From assembly GCF_040783975.1 (NCBI RefSeq), contig NZ_CP160631.1, positions 3,838,606 through 3,902,605 on the forward strand: a DNA stretch of 64,000 nucleotides, given 5' to 3'. Below the pieces are notes generated by a model. That model did no database searches, was not told where the DNA came from, and worked only from the letters and a program-made list of their open reading frames with translations. Source of the DNA: Pantoea sp. Ep11b. GTDB lineage: Bacteria > Pseudomonadota > Gammaproteobacteria > Enterobacterales > Enterobacteriaceae. Both the position numbers and the translations under genes were made by a program. Of this stretch, positions 20,744 through 30,352 are shown piece after piece (the first letter of the stretch is position 1; each line of letters begins with the position of its first letter).

Positions 20744-21092
20744 ATGACCAGCCCGGCGCAGATTATCGTTTTCCACATGCTGTGAATAAAAATAAAAAGT
20801 TGTTGTCATTCAACTGCAATGACGCTGTTTTTGCTGCCAGATAACAAATTGAAATATTATCAAAAGCAAAAATATCAAAAGGTTATAAAAAAGTTGTGTT
20901 TATTTGATAATGAGACTAGCGCTTCGCTTAAAACAGAAAGCTGTGGATAACTCTGTTCAGAAATGATTTGCAGATCGCGCTAACGGGCGCTGAGAATGGG
21001 GTGTCGCGCTGTGGATAACCCTGAGGAAACCATTAAGGCGTTACGACGCAAAACAGCCGCAAGTTTTGACTGAAACAGTGTGATGTTAAATC
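20744..21092. promoter_or_regulatory. datA: datA-like DnaA-binding locus between queG and the tRNA-Gly cluster
   Basis: A 349-bp gene-free, AT-rich block. It contains consensus DnaA boxes TGTGAATAA (20781-20789) and TGTGGATAA (20942-20950 and 21010-21018), all in one orientation, plus a near-consensus TTTTCCACA (20769-20777). Between them TATCAAAAGGTTA (20873-20885) matches the IHF consensus WATCAANNNNTTR exactly. In E. coli the datA locus, which titrates DnaA and drives ATP-DnaA hydrolysis with IHF, lies at the same place between glyVXY and queG (from memory). That role is inferred here from position and sites. Confidence 0.75.
20873..20885 (+). promoter_or_regulatory. Consensus IHF-binding site within the datA-like locus
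   Basis: TATCAA-AAGG-TTA fits WATCAANNNNTTR at every defined position and is flanked by A-rich sequence on both sides. It lies 83 bp after the nearest upstream and 56 bp before the nearest downstream consensus DnaA box. Confidence 0.65.
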
Positions 21093-21168
<76 letters not shown>

Positions 21169-21194
21169 ATAAGAAGGGCACTGCTATATAAAAC

Positions 21195-21270
<76 letters not shown>

Positions 21271-21298
21271 AAAGAGGGTACTGCTTACATCTTAAATC

Positions 21299-21374
<76 letters not shown>

Positions 21375-21416
21375 GCCTTGTACCGTTACAAAATTCTTCA
21401 CCGGTACGGGGTGCGC

Positions 21417-21444
21417 ATTATACGAGAAATCGTTGCTGCTGCAA
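21417..21444 (-). promoter_or_regulatory. Promoter of the tRNA-Gly operon
   Basis: On the minus strand TTGCAG (21439-21444) and a perfect TATAAT (21417-21422) are 16 bp apart and followed by the GC-rich discriminator GCGCACCCC. That is the pattern of stringently controlled stable-RNA promoters. Confidence 0.85.
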
Positions 21445-21528
21445 GCCTCTGAAAGCAAAAATTTTCGCTTTCTGCGCGTTTGCCGATTTAATCGTCAACC
21501 TGGCGATTTCATGCGCACCCCCCGGCGA

Positions 21529-22077
21529 TTAAAGCTGCAAAAAGTGTTCGCGGTAGTAAGCCAGCTCCGCCACGGACTCGCGGATGTCATCCAGCGCCTG
21601 ATGTGTGCCGCCTTTTTTGAAGCCCGGCAGGATCTCGGGCTTCCAGCGGCGGGCCAGCTCTTTCAGCGTACTGACATCCAGATAGCGATAGTGGAAATAA
21701 GCCTCCAGCTCGGGCATATATTTAAACAGGAAGCGGCGATCCTGCCCGATACTATTGCCACAGATCGGCGAGCTATTCGCGGGCACCCACTGCTTCAGAA
21801 ATTCGATGGTCGCCAGCTCCGCGGCGCGATCGTCAATTTTGCTCTCTTTAACCCGCGCCACCAGACCACTGTTGGTGTGGGTGCGGACATTCCACTCATC
21901 CATCAGCGCCAGCTGTTCATCCGACTGATGAACGGCCATAACCGGCCCTTCCGCGAGAATGTTAAGATTGGCGTCGGTCACCAGGGTCGCAATCTCAATA
22001 ATGCGATCGTGCGTCGGATCGAGTCCGGTCATCTCAAGATCAATCCAGATCAGATTCTGTTCATTTCCAGTAGCCAT
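21529..22077 (-). CDS. orn: Orn, oligoribonuclease
   Basis: A 182-residue DEDDh exoribonuclease that degrades 2-5-nt RNAs and pGpG. Start ATG 22077 ([21 protein letters not shown]) has AGGAAA upstream and matches the E. coli length; an upstream in-frame start was rejected. The catalytic acidic residues are in [10 protein letters not shown] (DxE), [11 protein letters not shown] and [12 protein letters not shown] (H and D). It is divergent from rsgA with 101 bp between start codons. Confidence 0.97.
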   Translation of the reverse strand: MATGNEQNLIWIDLEMTGLDPTHDRIIEIATLVTDANLNILAEGPVMAVHQSDEQLALMDEWNVRTHTNSGLVARVKESKIDDRAAELATIEFLKQWVPANSSPICGNSIGQDRRFLFKYMPELEAYFHYRYLDVSTLKELARRWKPEILPGFKKGGTHQALDDIRESVAELAYYREHFLQL

Positions 22078-22178
22078 GCTGTTTCCTGCGGTTGCTATAG
22101 TCGTCATTCACAATGAATAAGGTGTATCATAGACGTTTTGCCCAGCCGGGCGAAATCTGGCTAACGCTGTGAGGGTGA

Positions 22179-23228
22179 GTGAGTAAAAATAAACTGTCGA
22201 AGGGCCAACAACGCCGCGTAAGCGCAAACCACGATCGCCGTCTCAACCAGCGCAGAGAGCGTCCGGAAGCGGATGACAACCTGTTTGGTGAAGCTGCAGA
22301 TGGGGTCGTTGTCAGCCGTTTTGGCATGCATGCTGACGTTGAGGATAGCGCAGGCGTCACCCACCGCTGCAATATCCGCCGTACTATCCGTTCGCTGGTC
22401 ACAGGCGATCGGGTGTTGTGGCGTCCGGCAACCAGCGGCGGCAAAGGTATTGTCGAAGCGGTGCACGAGCGCACCAGCGTCTTAACCCGCCCCGACTTTT
22501 ACGACGGCGTAAAGCCGATGGCGGCAAACATCGATCAGATTATTATCGTCTCCGCCATCCTGCCAGAGCTGTCGCTGAACATCATCGATCGTTACCTGGT
22601 AGCCAGCGAAACGCTGGAGATCGAACCGCTGCTGGTCCTGAACAAAACCGATCTGCTGGATGAGGCTGCGCGTCTCCGTGTTGACCAGCAGATGGATATC
22701 TATCGCCAGATTGGCTATCGCGTGGTCATGGTTTCCAGCCGGGCGAAAAATGGCCTTGACGCTCTGGAAGCGGCGCTCACCGACCGCGTCAGTATCTTTG
22801 CCGGACAGTCGGGCGTCGGCAAATCGAGCCTGCTGAATGCCCTGCTCGGCTTCGACAAAGATGAGCAGGCCGCTATCCTGACCAACGACGTGTCCGACGG
22901 TTCAGGCCTGGGCCAGCACACCACCACCGCTTCCCGGCTTTACCACTTCCCGCACGGCGGCGACGTGATCGATTCACCGGGCGTGCGTGAGTTCGGTTTA
23001 TGGCATCTGGAGCCGGAACAGGTGACCCGTGGGTTTGTCGAGTTCCGCGCCTTCCTGGGCGCATGTAAATTCCGAGACTGTAAGCACGGCAGCGATCCGG
23101 GCTGCGCCATTCGCGAAGCGGTTGAAGAGGGAAAAATCAACCGCTCCCGTTTCGATAACTACCACCGTATCCTGGAGAGCATGGCACAGGTAAAAACGCG
23201 TAAAAATTTCCCTGACGGTGAGAGTTAA
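22179..23228 (+). CDS. rsgA: RsgA, small-subunit assembly GTPase
   Basis: A 349-residue circularly permuted GTPase for late 30S maturation. It starts at GTG 22179 after GAGGGTGA, giving [21 protein letters not shown], the usual basic N-terminus. An OB fold is followed by the permuted motifs: G4 LNKTDLL precedes the P-loop [12 protein letters not shown], then [10 protein letters not shown]. The C-terminal zinc site reads [14 protein letters not shown]. It is followed by psd with 170 bp between. Confidence 0.97.
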   Translation: MSKNKLSKGQQRRVSANHDRRLNQRRERPEADDNLFGEAADGVVVSRFGMHADVEDSAGVTHRCNIRRTIRSLVTGDRVLWRPATSGGKGIVEAVHERTSVLTRPDFYDGVKPMAANIDQIIIVSAILPELSLNIIDRYLVASETLEIEPLLVLNKTDLLDEAARLRVDQQMDIYRQIGYRVVMVSSRAKNGLDALEAALTDRVSIFAGQSGVGKSSLLNALLGFDKDEQAAILTNDVSDGSGLGQHTTTASRLYHFPHGGDVIDSPGVREFGLWHLEPEQVTRGFVEFRAFLGACKFRDCKHGSDPGCAIREAVEEGKINRSRFDNYHRILESMAQVKTRKNFPDGES

Positions 23229-23311
23229 CCGGTATAACCGCCTCTGCGCCCACCAGCCGCTGCATTTTGCGAAGTGCATTCCAGTCGTGCACACGGAACG
23301 TGCAGCGTGCC

Positions 23312-23337
23312 GGAAATCGGATATAGTCGCGATCTGA
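23312..23337 (+). promoter_or_regulatory. Candidate sigmaE promoter for psd-mscM
   Basis: GGAAAT (23312-23317) and TCTGA (23333-23337) are 15 bp apart, resembling the sigmaE pattern GGAACTT-N15/16-TCTGA. From memory, E. coli psd-mscM is under envelope-stress control, which fits. The match at -35 is imperfect. Confidence 0.4.
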
Positions 23338-23398
23338 ACGGGGCACTGCTACAATCCGCCCCCTTTTTTACAACGTCATAAATAGCCAGGAGGCTAAG

Positions 23399-24298
23399 GT
23401 GTTTGATCGTTTAAAACTCGGCTTGAATCATATTCTCCCGAAGAAATGGCTGACTGAACTTGCCGGTTGGGGCGCCAGTCGCCGCGGTGGTTGGTTAACC
23501 AAACTGGTCATCGACATCTTTGTCTGGTTTTACAAGGTAGACATGGCAGAGGCACGTAAGCCTGACACGGCCAGCTATCGCACCTTTAATGACTTTTTCG
23601 TGCGTCCGCTGAAAGATGACGCGCGTCCGGTCGATGCCGATGCCAGCCTGATCGCCCTGCCCGCAGATGGCGCGATCAGCCAGCTCGGTCACATTGACGG
23701 CGACCAGATTTTCCAGGCTAAAGGTCATCACTACTCCCTGGAAGCGTTGCTGGCGGGCGATGAGCGCATGGCAGCCCGCTTTGTGGAGGGCGAATTCGTC
23801 ACCACCTATCTGGCACCACGCGACTATCACCGCGTCCATATGCCGTGCAACGGTATCCTGCGCGAGATGATCTATGTGCCTGGCGACCTCTATTCGGTCA
23901 ACCCACTGACCGCGCGTAATATCCCGAACCTGTTTGCCCGCAATGAGCGCGTGATCTGCTACTTTGAAACCGATATCGGCCCGATGGTGCAAATCCTGGT
24001 CGGTGCCACCATCGTCGGCAGCATCGAAACCGTCTGGGCGGGCACTATCACGCCGCCGCGTGAAGGGGTGATTAAACGCTGGCACTATCCGGCAGCCGAA
24101 GATGAAGGCGCGGTGGTCCTGCTGAAAGGTCAGGAGATGGGCCGCTTTAAACTCGGCTCGACTGTAATCAACCTGTTTGCACCAGGCCGCGTCAAACTGG
24201 CGGAAAGCCTGGAAGCGGAAAGCAAAACCCGTCTCGGCCAGCCGCTGGCAATTGCGCTGCCGGTCGCCACGGACATGTCTGACGTCATCACTGACTAA
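23399..24298 (+). CDS. psd: Psd, phosphatidylserine decarboxylase proenzyme
   Basis: A 299-residue pyruvoyl enzyme that makes phosphatidylethanolamine at the inner membrane. It starts at GTG 23399. The self-cleavage site LGST lies at residues 252-255, so cleavage between Gly253 and Ser254 yields the beta chain and an alpha chain with a pyruvoyl group. Asp90 (LPADG), His144 and His147 ([12 protein letters not shown]) complete the maturation and catalytic residues. The C-terminal tail is shorter than in E. coli (322 residues). mscM starts 14 bp downstream, suggesting an operon. Confidence 0.97.
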   Translation: MFDRLKLGLNHILPKKWLTELAGWGASRRGGWLTKLVIDIFVWFYKVDMAEARKPDTASYRTFNDFFVRPLKDDARPVDADASLIALPADGAISQLGHIDGDQIFQAKGHHYSLEALLAGDERMAARFVEGEFVTTYLAPRDYHRVHMPCNGILREMIYVPGDLYSVNPLTARNIPNLFARNERVICYFETDIGPMVQILVGATIVGSIETVWAGTITPPREGVIKRWHYPAAEDEGAVVLLKGQEMGRFKLGSTVINLFAPGRVKLAESLEAESKTRLGQPLAIALPVATDMSDVITD

Positions 24299-24312
24299 AT
24301 TGAGAGTCCTCT

Positions 24313-27300
24313 GTGCGCCCGATTCTCCTCCTGCTGCTGAGCCTCTGGCTCAGCAGCCCGGCCTCTGCGGCCAGCCTTCCTGACGCCAGCCAGCTTAAAC
24401 AGCAGCTGGAAGAGATCAAATCGGCCAAAAGCTCCCCGACGCAGGCGGAGCAGATCCAGACGATCGAAGCTGCCCTGAATTTCCTCTCTGAACGCGATGA
24501 ATCACTGGAGCGCGCCGCGCAATATCAGCAGGTCATTGACGATTTCCCGCGTCTGGCGCGTGAACTGCGTCAGCAGATTGCCGCATTGAGCGACAGCGGG
24601 AAAACCGTGCGCAGCAATATGAGCAGCGCCGAGCTGGATCAGGAGATCCTGCAGGTCAGCAGTCAGCTGCTGGAGGAGGGTCGTCAGGCGCGACAGGAGC
24701 AGGATCGGGCGCGGGAGATCAGTGACTCCTTATCTCAGCTGCCCCAGCAGCAGACCGACGCCCGCCGGGCGATGACAGAGAGCGAACGCCGCTTACAGGG
24801 CGTCAGCAGCAGTTCGCCTCAGGGTCAGCTGCAACTGGCGGCCCGCCAGGCTGAAAACGCCGCCAACAAAGCGCGCGTCGATGAACTCGAACTGGCGCAG
24901 CTTTCAGCCAACAACCGTCAGGAGCTGGCGCGGATGCGCGCAGAGGTCCATCAGCGTAAAGCGACGCAGCTGGATAACTATCTGCAGGCGCTGCGCAATC
25001 AGCTCAACGACCAGCGGCAGCGTGAGGCGGAAGTTGCGCTGGCGCGCACCGAACAGCTGGCCGAAAACAGTGGCGATCTGCCGCCGGCGATCAGCGATCA
25101 GTTCCGGGTCAACCGCGAACTCTCTGGTGCGCTGAATCAGCAGGCGCAGCGCATGGATCTGGTGGCGTCGCAGCAGCGCCTTGCCACCAACCAGATTATT
25201 CAGGTCCGTCAGGCGCTCTCTACCCTGCGCGAACAGTCGCAGTGGCTGGGCGCCTCGAACCTGCTGGGGGAAGCGCTGCGCGCGCAGGTTGCGCGTCTGC
25301 CGGAGATGCCGAAATCGCAGCAGATTGACAATGAGATGGCGCAGCTTCGCGTGCAGCGTCTTTACTACGAAGATCTGCTGGAGCGCCAGGAGTCCCTGCG
25401 TAAAGGACACCAGGCCGATGGTCAGGCCTACACGGCCGATCAGAAACGTATTCTTGATGCCCAGCTCCGCACCCAGCGTGAGCTGCTTAACTCTCTGATC
25501 TCCGGCTGCGACACGCTGATCCTGGAGATCACCAAACTGAAAGTCGGCAACACTCAGTTGCAGGACGCGCTGACCGAGGTCAAGGATGCAACCCACCGCT
25601 ACCTGTTCTGGACCGCCGATGTCAGCCCGATCAGCCTGAGCTACCCGCTGGATCTGGCGAAAGATCTCTCCCGCCTGCTGTCGCTGGACACCCTGGGTCA
25701 GCTCGGCAAAGCGATGGCGATGATGTTTACCAGCCGCCATTCGGTGCTGCCGATTATTGGCGCGCTGCTGCTGGTCGGTTTCAGTATCAGCTCACGCCGT
25801 CACTTCAATGCATTTCTCGAACGCTCCGCCAGTAAAGTCGGTAAGGTCACGCAGGATCGCTTCCGCCTGACCATCCGTACGGTGTTCTGGTCGATTCTGG
25901 TGGCGCTGCCGCTGCCGGTGCTGTGGGGGGCGCTGGGCTATGGCCTGCAGAACGCCTGGCCCTACCCTATTGCCGTGGCGATTGGTGATGGCATTACCGC
26001 CACACTACCCCTGCTGTGGGTCTTTATGATCAGCGCCGCCTTTGCCCGGCCCAACGGCCTGTTTATCGTGCATTTCCGCTGGCCGCAGAACCGGGTGGCG
26101 CGCGCCATGCGCTACTATTCGCTGAGCATCGGCCTGATTGTGCCGCTGATCATGTTGCTGATCGCCTTAGGGAATCTGGAAGATCGCCAGTTCTCTGCAT
26201 CGCTGGGCCGTCTCTGCTTTATCCTGATCTGTGGGGCAATCAGTATTGTCACCGTGAGCCTGAAGCGTTCCGGTATTCCGCTCTACCTCGATAAAGAGGG
26301 GAACGGCGAGAACATGGTCAACCGGATGCTATGGAACCTGATGATCGCCATGCCGCTGATGGCCGCCCTCGCCTCCGCCGTGGGATATCTGGCGACCGCG
26401 CAGGCGCTGCTGGCGCGTCTGGAAACCTCCGTCGCCATCTGGTTCCTGTTGCTGGTCATCTACTACATCATCCGGCGCTGGATGCTGATTCAGCGTCGCC
26501 GGCTCGGCTTTGACCGCGCCCGTCAGCGCCGCGCCGATATGCTGGCCAATCGGGCGCGCAGCGAAGAAGAGAAAGAGCAAGGCACTCAGAACACCGATGC
26601 GATTGAAATCGAAGAGCCGGTGATCGACCTGGATGCGATCAGCGCCCAGTCACTGCGGCTGGTGCGTTCTATCCTGACGCTGATTGCCCTGGTTTCCGTG
26701 ATTGTGCTCTGGTCGGAAATCCACTCCGCCTTTGGCTTCCTGGAGAATATTCAATTGTGGGATGTCAGTACGTCCGTGCAGGGTGTGGAGTCGATCCAGC
26801 CAATCACCCTGGGAGCGGTGCTGATTGCCATTCTGGTGTTTATCATCACTACCCAGCTGGTGCGCAATATGCCCGCGCTGCTTGAACTGGCGCTGCTGCA
26901 GCACCTGAATCTGACACCCGGCACAGGCTACGCCATCACGACCCTGACCAAGTATCTGCTGCTGCTGGTTGGCGGGCTGATTGGGTTCTCGATGATCGGG
27001 ATTGAGTGGTCGAAGCTGCAGTGGCTGGTTGCGGCACTCGGTGTGGGACTGGGATTTGGTCTGCAGGAGATTTTTGCCAACTTTATCTCTGGTCTGATTA
27101 TTCTGTTTGAAAAACCGATCCGTATCGGCGACACCGTAACGATCCGTGACCTGACCGGCAGTATCACCCGGATCAATACCCGCGCGACCACCATTACCGA
27201 CTGGGACCGCAAAGAGATTATCGTGCCGAACAAAGCCTTTATCACGGAGCAGTTTATCAACTGGTCGCTGTCCGATTCGGTCACGCGCGTGGTACTGACT

Positions 27301-27642
27301 ATCCCGGCCCCGGCTAAAGTCAGCAGTGAAGAGGTCACCACCATTCTTATACAGGCGGCCGAACGCTGCAGCTATGTGCTGGACACCCCACAGCCGGAAG
27401 CCTTCCTTGTGGATCTGCAGCAGGGTATTCAGCTGTTTGAACTGCGCGTACATGCCGCAGAGATGGGACACCGGATGCCGCTGCGTCATGAACTGCATCA
27501 ACTGATTCTGCGTGGGTTCGATCAGCACGGTATTGAGATGCCGTTCCCGCCCTTCCAGATGCGTATGGAAACGCTGGGTAAGAAGCTGCCTGCCAGCAAC
27601 GGCACACCGGCTGCCCGCGCCTATAAATCTGGCGGTCTGTAA
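24313..27642 (+). CDS. mscM: MscM (YjeP), miniconductance mechanosensitive channel
   Basis: A 1109-residue MscS-family channel (E. coli 1107). It starts at GTG 24313 with a signal peptide (LLLLLSLWLSSPASA). A long periplasmic coiled-coil region rich in Gln, Arg and Glu reaches about residue 470. Several membrane helices follow, then the MscS pore and beta domain near residues 890-1060 with GVGLGFGLQEIFANFISGLI, FEKPIRIGD and IITDWD-type sequence (ATTITDWDRKEIIVPNKAFI). It releases solutes under hypo-osmotic shock. It shares a transcript with psd and ends at a bidirectional terminator facing mdh. Confidence 0.96.
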   Translation: MRPILLLLLSLWLSSPASAASLPDASQLKQQLEEIKSAKSSPTQAEQIQTIEAALNFLSERDESLERAAQYQQVIDDFPRLARELRQQIAALSDSGKTVRSNMSSAELDQEILQVSSQLLEEGRQARQEQDRAREISDSLSQLPQQQTDARRAMTESERRLQGVSSSSPQGQLQLAARQAENAANKARVDELELAQLSANNRQELARMRAEVHQRKATQLDNYLQALRNQLNDQRQREAEVALARTEQLAENSGDLPPAISDQFRVNRELSGALNQQAQRMDLVASQQRLATNQIIQVRQALSTLREQSQWLGASNLLGEALRAQVARLPEMPKSQQIDNEMAQLRVQRLYYEDLLERQESLRKGHQADGQAYTADQKRILDAQLRTQRELLNSLISGCDTLILEITKLKVGNTQLQDALTEVKDATHRYLFWTADVSPISLSYPLDLAKDLSRLLSLDTLGQLGKAMAMMFTSRHSVLPIIGALLLVGFSISSRRHFNAFLERSASKVGKVTQDRFRLTIRTVFWSILVALPLPVLWGALGYGLQNAWPYPIAVAIGDGITATLPLLWVFMISAAFARPNGLFIVHFRWPQNRVARAMRYYSLSIGLIVPLIMLLIALGNLEDRQFSASLGRLCFILICGAISIVTVSLKRSGIPLYLDKEGNGENMVNRMLWNLMIAMPLMAALASAVGYLATAQALLARLETSVAIWFLLLVIYYIIRRWMLIQRRRLGFDRARQRRADMLANRARSEEEKEQGTQNTDAIEIEEPVIDLDAISAQSLRLVRSILTLIALVSVIVLWSEIHSAFGFLENIQLWDVSTSVQGVESIQPITLGAVLIAILVFIITTQLVRNMPALLELALLQHLNLTPGTGYAITTLTKYLLLLVGGLIGFSMIGIEWSKLQWLVAALGVGLGFGLQEIFANFISGLIILFEKPIRIGDTVTIRDLTGSITRINTRATTITDWDRKEIIVPNKAFITEQFINWSLSDSVTRVVLTIPAPAKVSSEEVTTILIQAAERCSYVLDTPQPEAFLVDLQQGIQLFELRVHAAEMGHRMPLRHELHQLILRGFDQHGIEMPFPPFQMRMETLGKKLPASNGTPAARAYKSGGL

Positions 27643-27645
27643 CGC

Positions 27646-27672
27646 AAAACGCCCGGCTGAGCCGGGCGTTTT
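27646..27672. terminator. Bidirectional terminator between mscM and mdh
   Basis: AAAACGCCCGGC (27646-27657), loop TGA, then GCCGGGCGTTTT (27661-27672): a perfect 12-bp stem whose A/T ends provide a T-run in both directions. It serves the convergent genes mscM and mdh. Confidence 0.9.
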
Positions 27673-27688
27673 CACGCTGTGGAGTGCG

Positions 27689-28627
27689 TTACTGCTTAAC
27701 GAACGCTTCACCCTGAGCAATATCTTTCTTCAGCGTCTCCAGCATGCCCGACAGCGCCTGCTGCTCATACGCGCTCAGCGTGCCAATCGGCCTGCGTTCC
27801 GCAATACCGTTTTTACCCAGCAGTAGCGGCTGTGAGAAGAAGCGTGCATATTCGCCTTCGCCTTCCACATAGGCACACTCCACCACATTCGGCTCGCCAT
27901 TCAGCGCGCGTACCAGAGACAGACCGAAACGGGCAGCAGCCTGACCCATCGACAGCGTCGCTGATCCGCCACCCGCTTTGGCTTCCACCACTTCTGTTCC
28001 GGCGTTCTGGATCCGCTTAGTCAGATCGGCAACCTCCTGATCGCTGAAGCTGACGCCATTAACCTGAGACAGCAGCGGCAGGATCGTCACGCCGGAGTGC
28101 CCGCCGATAACCGGGACTTCAACCTGGTCAGGTTGCCTGCCCTTCAGCGCCGCCACAAAAGTATTGGCACGGATGATATCCAGCGTTGTGACACCGAACA
28201 GACGATTTTTGTCGTAGACGCCGTGCTTTTTCAGCACTTCTGCCGCGATAGCCACGGTGGTATTAACCGGATTGGTAATGACACCAATCAGCGCCTTCGG
28301 TGCGGTCGTGGCCACCTGTTCAATCAGGTTGCGAACGATGCCGGCATTCACATTAAACAGATCTGCGCGATCCATACCGGGCTTCCGGGCGACACCGGCG
28401 GAGATCAATACCACGTCTGCGCCCTGTAAAGCCGGTGTTGCATCTTCGCCGCTGAATCCCTGAATGGAGACGGCAGTAGGGATATGACTGAGATCAACGG
28501 CAACGCCAGGCGTAACCGGCGCGATGTCATACAGTGAGAGTTCTGAACCTGCAGGAAGCTGGGTTTTGAGCAGAAGTGCGAGCGCCTGGCCTATGCCGCC
28601 AGCGGCACCGAGAACGGCAACTTTCAT
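27689..28627 (-). CDS. mdh: Mdh, malate dehydrogenase
   Basis: A 312-residue NAD-dependent TCA-cycle enzyme of exact family length. The Rossmann loop [10 protein letters not shown] is at residues 7-16. Substrate and catalytic segments include [36 protein letters not shown] and [10 protein letters not shown] (catalytic His177). Ribosome site AAGGAG lies 6 bp before ATG 28627. It is divergent from argR as in E. coli, but its 3' neighbour here is mscM, which is far away in E. coli. Confidence 0.98.
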   Translation of the reverse strand: MKVAVLGAAGGIGQALALLLKTQLPAGSELSLYDIAPVTPGVAVDLSHIPTAVSIQGFSGEDATPALQGADVVLISAGVARKPGMDRADLFNVNAGIVRNLIEQVATTAPKALIGVITNPVNTTVAIAAEVLKKHGVYDKNRLFGVTTLDIIRANTFVAALKGRQPDQVEVPVIGGHSGVTILPLLSQVNGVSFSDQEVADLTKRIQNAGTEVVEAKAGGGSATLSMGQAAARFGLSLVRALNGEPNVVECAYVEGEGEYARFFSQPLLLGKNGIAERRPIGTLSAYEQQALSGMLETLKKDIAQGEAFVKQ

Positions 28628-29055
28628 TCTTAACTCCTTATTAAGGTGGGGCAGAGATGGGCCGAAATTCTATCTGTGTCAGACCTTAATCAACTGCTCA
28701 GGCGATGATAATTATCCGCTGTTAATTCTACGTGCTTTCGCACTTAATCTCCGGATTCAAAAGTTACTTATCATTACGCCTGAATGACCGACAACCTTGC
28801 CGTCGTCAGACAGAGAACGGCTGCGTGCGTTTTCTGTTACTACACCACCAATAATATAACAACTTTGCAACCTTCGCTTTCTGCGGCTGTGACGGGGGTT
28901 TTGGTCTGAGCGGATTTATTTGCTATTATCGCCGCCCGCCAGCCGCCCGAACCCCGCTCACCAATCGAACGATTGCATAAAAATGCATTTAAATGCATAA
29001 TCACCACTCTGCCGCGGGCGGATGCGCGGTTATTCACTCTATATATTGGTAACCT
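28628..29055. promoter_or_regulatory. mdh-argR intergenic control region
   Basis: 428 bp without a gene. On the plus strand TTGGTC (28901-28906), 17 bp, then an extended -10 TGCTATTAT (28922-28929) is the likely argR promoter. The mdh side has no convincing -35/-10 pair by eye; TTGATT and TAGAAT on the minus strand are only 15 bp apart. ARG-box sequence follows at 28972-28999. Nothing else was recognised. Confidence 0.55.
28972..28999 (+). promoter_or_regulatory. Overlapping ARG boxes upstream of argR (autoregulation)
   Basis: Two palindromes TGCATAAAAATGCA (28974-28987) and TGCATTTAAATGCA (28984-28997) share a central TGCA, so their centres are 10 bp apart. Each resembles the ArgR half-site pattern (TGAAT/TGCAT...ATTCA/ATGCA). 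They lie about 38-61 bp after the predicted start of transcription. Confidence 0.65.
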
Positions 29056-29526
29056 ATGCGAAACCCATCTAAACAAGACGATCTGATTAAGGCTTTCAAA
29101 GCCTTATTAAAAGAAGAAAAATTCAGTTCCCAGGGCGAGATTGTTCAGGCGCTGCAGGATGAGGGCTTTGAGAATATCAATCAGTCCAAAGTCTCACGCA
29201 TGCTGACGAAGTTTGGCGCGGTGCGTACCCGCAATGCCAAGATGGAGATGGTTTACTGTCTGCCGGCAGAACTTGGCGTACCGACCACCACCAGCCCGCT
29301 GAAAAATCTGGTACTGGATATCGACTACAATGACGCCCTGGTGGTAATCCATACCAGTCCTGGTGCCGCGCAGTTGATTGCCCGCTTGCTGGATTCGCTG
29401 GGTAAATCGGAAGGGATTCTGGGAACGATTGCCGGTGATGACACGATTTTTATTACCCGTGCGCGCGACTTTACGGTGAAGCAGTTGCACAGCGCCATTC
29501 TCAACCTGTTTGAGCAGGAACTCTGA
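29056..29526 (+). CDS. argR: ArgR, arginine repressor
   Basis: A 156-residue regulator of exact family length. The N-terminal winged helix (residues 1-70) includes [35 protein letters not shown]. The C-terminal domain (about 80-156) binds L-arginine and forms hexamers, with [17 protein letters not shown] and [11 protein letters not shown]. It represses arginine biosynthesis and activates catabolic genes when arginine is plentiful, and aids XerCD resolution at cer in E. coli. The ribosome site is weak (TTGGTAACCT before the ATG). Confidence 0.98.
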   Translation: MRNPSKQDDLIKAFKALLKEEKFSSQGEIVQALQDEGFENINQSKVSRMLTKFGAVRTRNAKMEMVYCLPAELGVPTTTSPLKNLVLDIDYNDALVVIHTSPGAAQLIARLLDSLGKSEGILGTIAGDDTIFITRARDFTVKQLHSAILNLFEQEL

Positions 29527-29994
29527 TAGCAGACTGACGGCTTCCGGTACAGACCTGGCCGTCAGCTTCCCGCGCCTTACCACGGCTTTCCGGTTTGCCC
29601 GCCTGGCCCTGCACCACAGACCGCTTTAATTACGGCGCCTGTGGGCAGAAATCATCTTCTGCTTCGCCTTCTGCGCTATTTTACGCTGCCTTACAACATT
29701 AATCCGGCACCATTGCCCGGATCCAGATCAAACCCCAGCCTGAAACACCCCTGCATTTCGCACTAAAAGTTAAAGTGATCTATATCACTGTTTTTGCACT
29801 TGAAAGCGGCGAAAAGGCTATTTTTTAAACGTTTTTTATAACGTTGAGTTATTAAAAGTAGCCATAAGGATAAAGTATCACAAAAAAACATTATTAGCGG
29901 GATATTAATTTCTATCGTTATTAGTTCTATACTTCTTTTCGTGACGCAAATCACACAAACCAGAAAGATAAAAATAGACGACGAGGAAATATCT
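29527..29994. promoter_or_regulatory. argR-yhcN intergenic region
   Basis: 468 bp without a gene. CTGACGGC (29534-29541) and GCCGTCAG (29558-29565) form an 8-bp stem after argR but no T-run follows. A palindrome AGTGATCTATATCACT (29774-29789) and a CRP-like site GTGACGCAAATCACA (29941-29955) resemble TGTGA-N6-TCACA. A -10 like TATACT (29928-29933) suggests transcription starts near 29940, which would put the second site at the start of the transcript. The 200 bp between showed nothing recognisable. Confidence 0.5.
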
Positions 29995-30258
29995 ATGAAC
30001 GTTAAAACTACCATCGCCACTCTGAGTATCCTTTCCGCTCTTTCATTTGGCGCTGTAGCAGCAGAATCTATCGATGCTGCCCAGGCGCAGAATCTGCAGC
30101 CTGCAGGCACCATCAGCGTCAGCGGCGTTGCCGGTTCACCAATGGATATCCGTCAGCAGCTCAGTGACAAAGCCGATCAGCAGGGCGCAAAAGCCTATCG
30201 CGTCATTGAGGCTTATAACAACGGCAACTACCACGCTACCGCCGCGCTTTATAACTAA
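29995..30258 (+). CDS. yhcN: YhcN-family (DUF1471) periplasmic protein, first of three
   Basis: An 87-residue secreted protein, start ATG 29995 with GAGGAAA upstream. The signal peptide is residues 1-21 (..SALSFGAVAA), then a DUF1471 domain with NLQPAGTISVSGVAGSPMDIRQQLSDKAD and YHATAALYN at the end. It is closest to E. coli YhcN (same AESIDAAQAQN start to the mature part), a protein tied to acid and peroxide stress. DUF1471 proteins are small periplasmic stress factors of unclear mechanism. It heads an array of three paralogs. Confidence 0.9.
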   Translation: MNVKTTIATLSILSALSFGAVAAESIDAAQAQNLQPAGTISVSGVAGSPMDIRQQLSDKADQQGAKAYRVIEAYNNGNYHATAALYN

Positions 30259-30352
30259 GACGTAGCCCGATTAAGCCCGCCTCTCTTGTCAGACACGCAC
30301 ACTGCCGTGCCGGAGAGCGGAAGCAGAAACAGATATTGCAGGAGAGTTGATT

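Noticed and set aside
20744..21092. Chromosomal origin (oriC)
   Set aside because: DnaA boxes and AT-rich DNA are present but no 13-mer array, and the neighbours are not gidA/mioC or dnaA; a datA-type site fits better.
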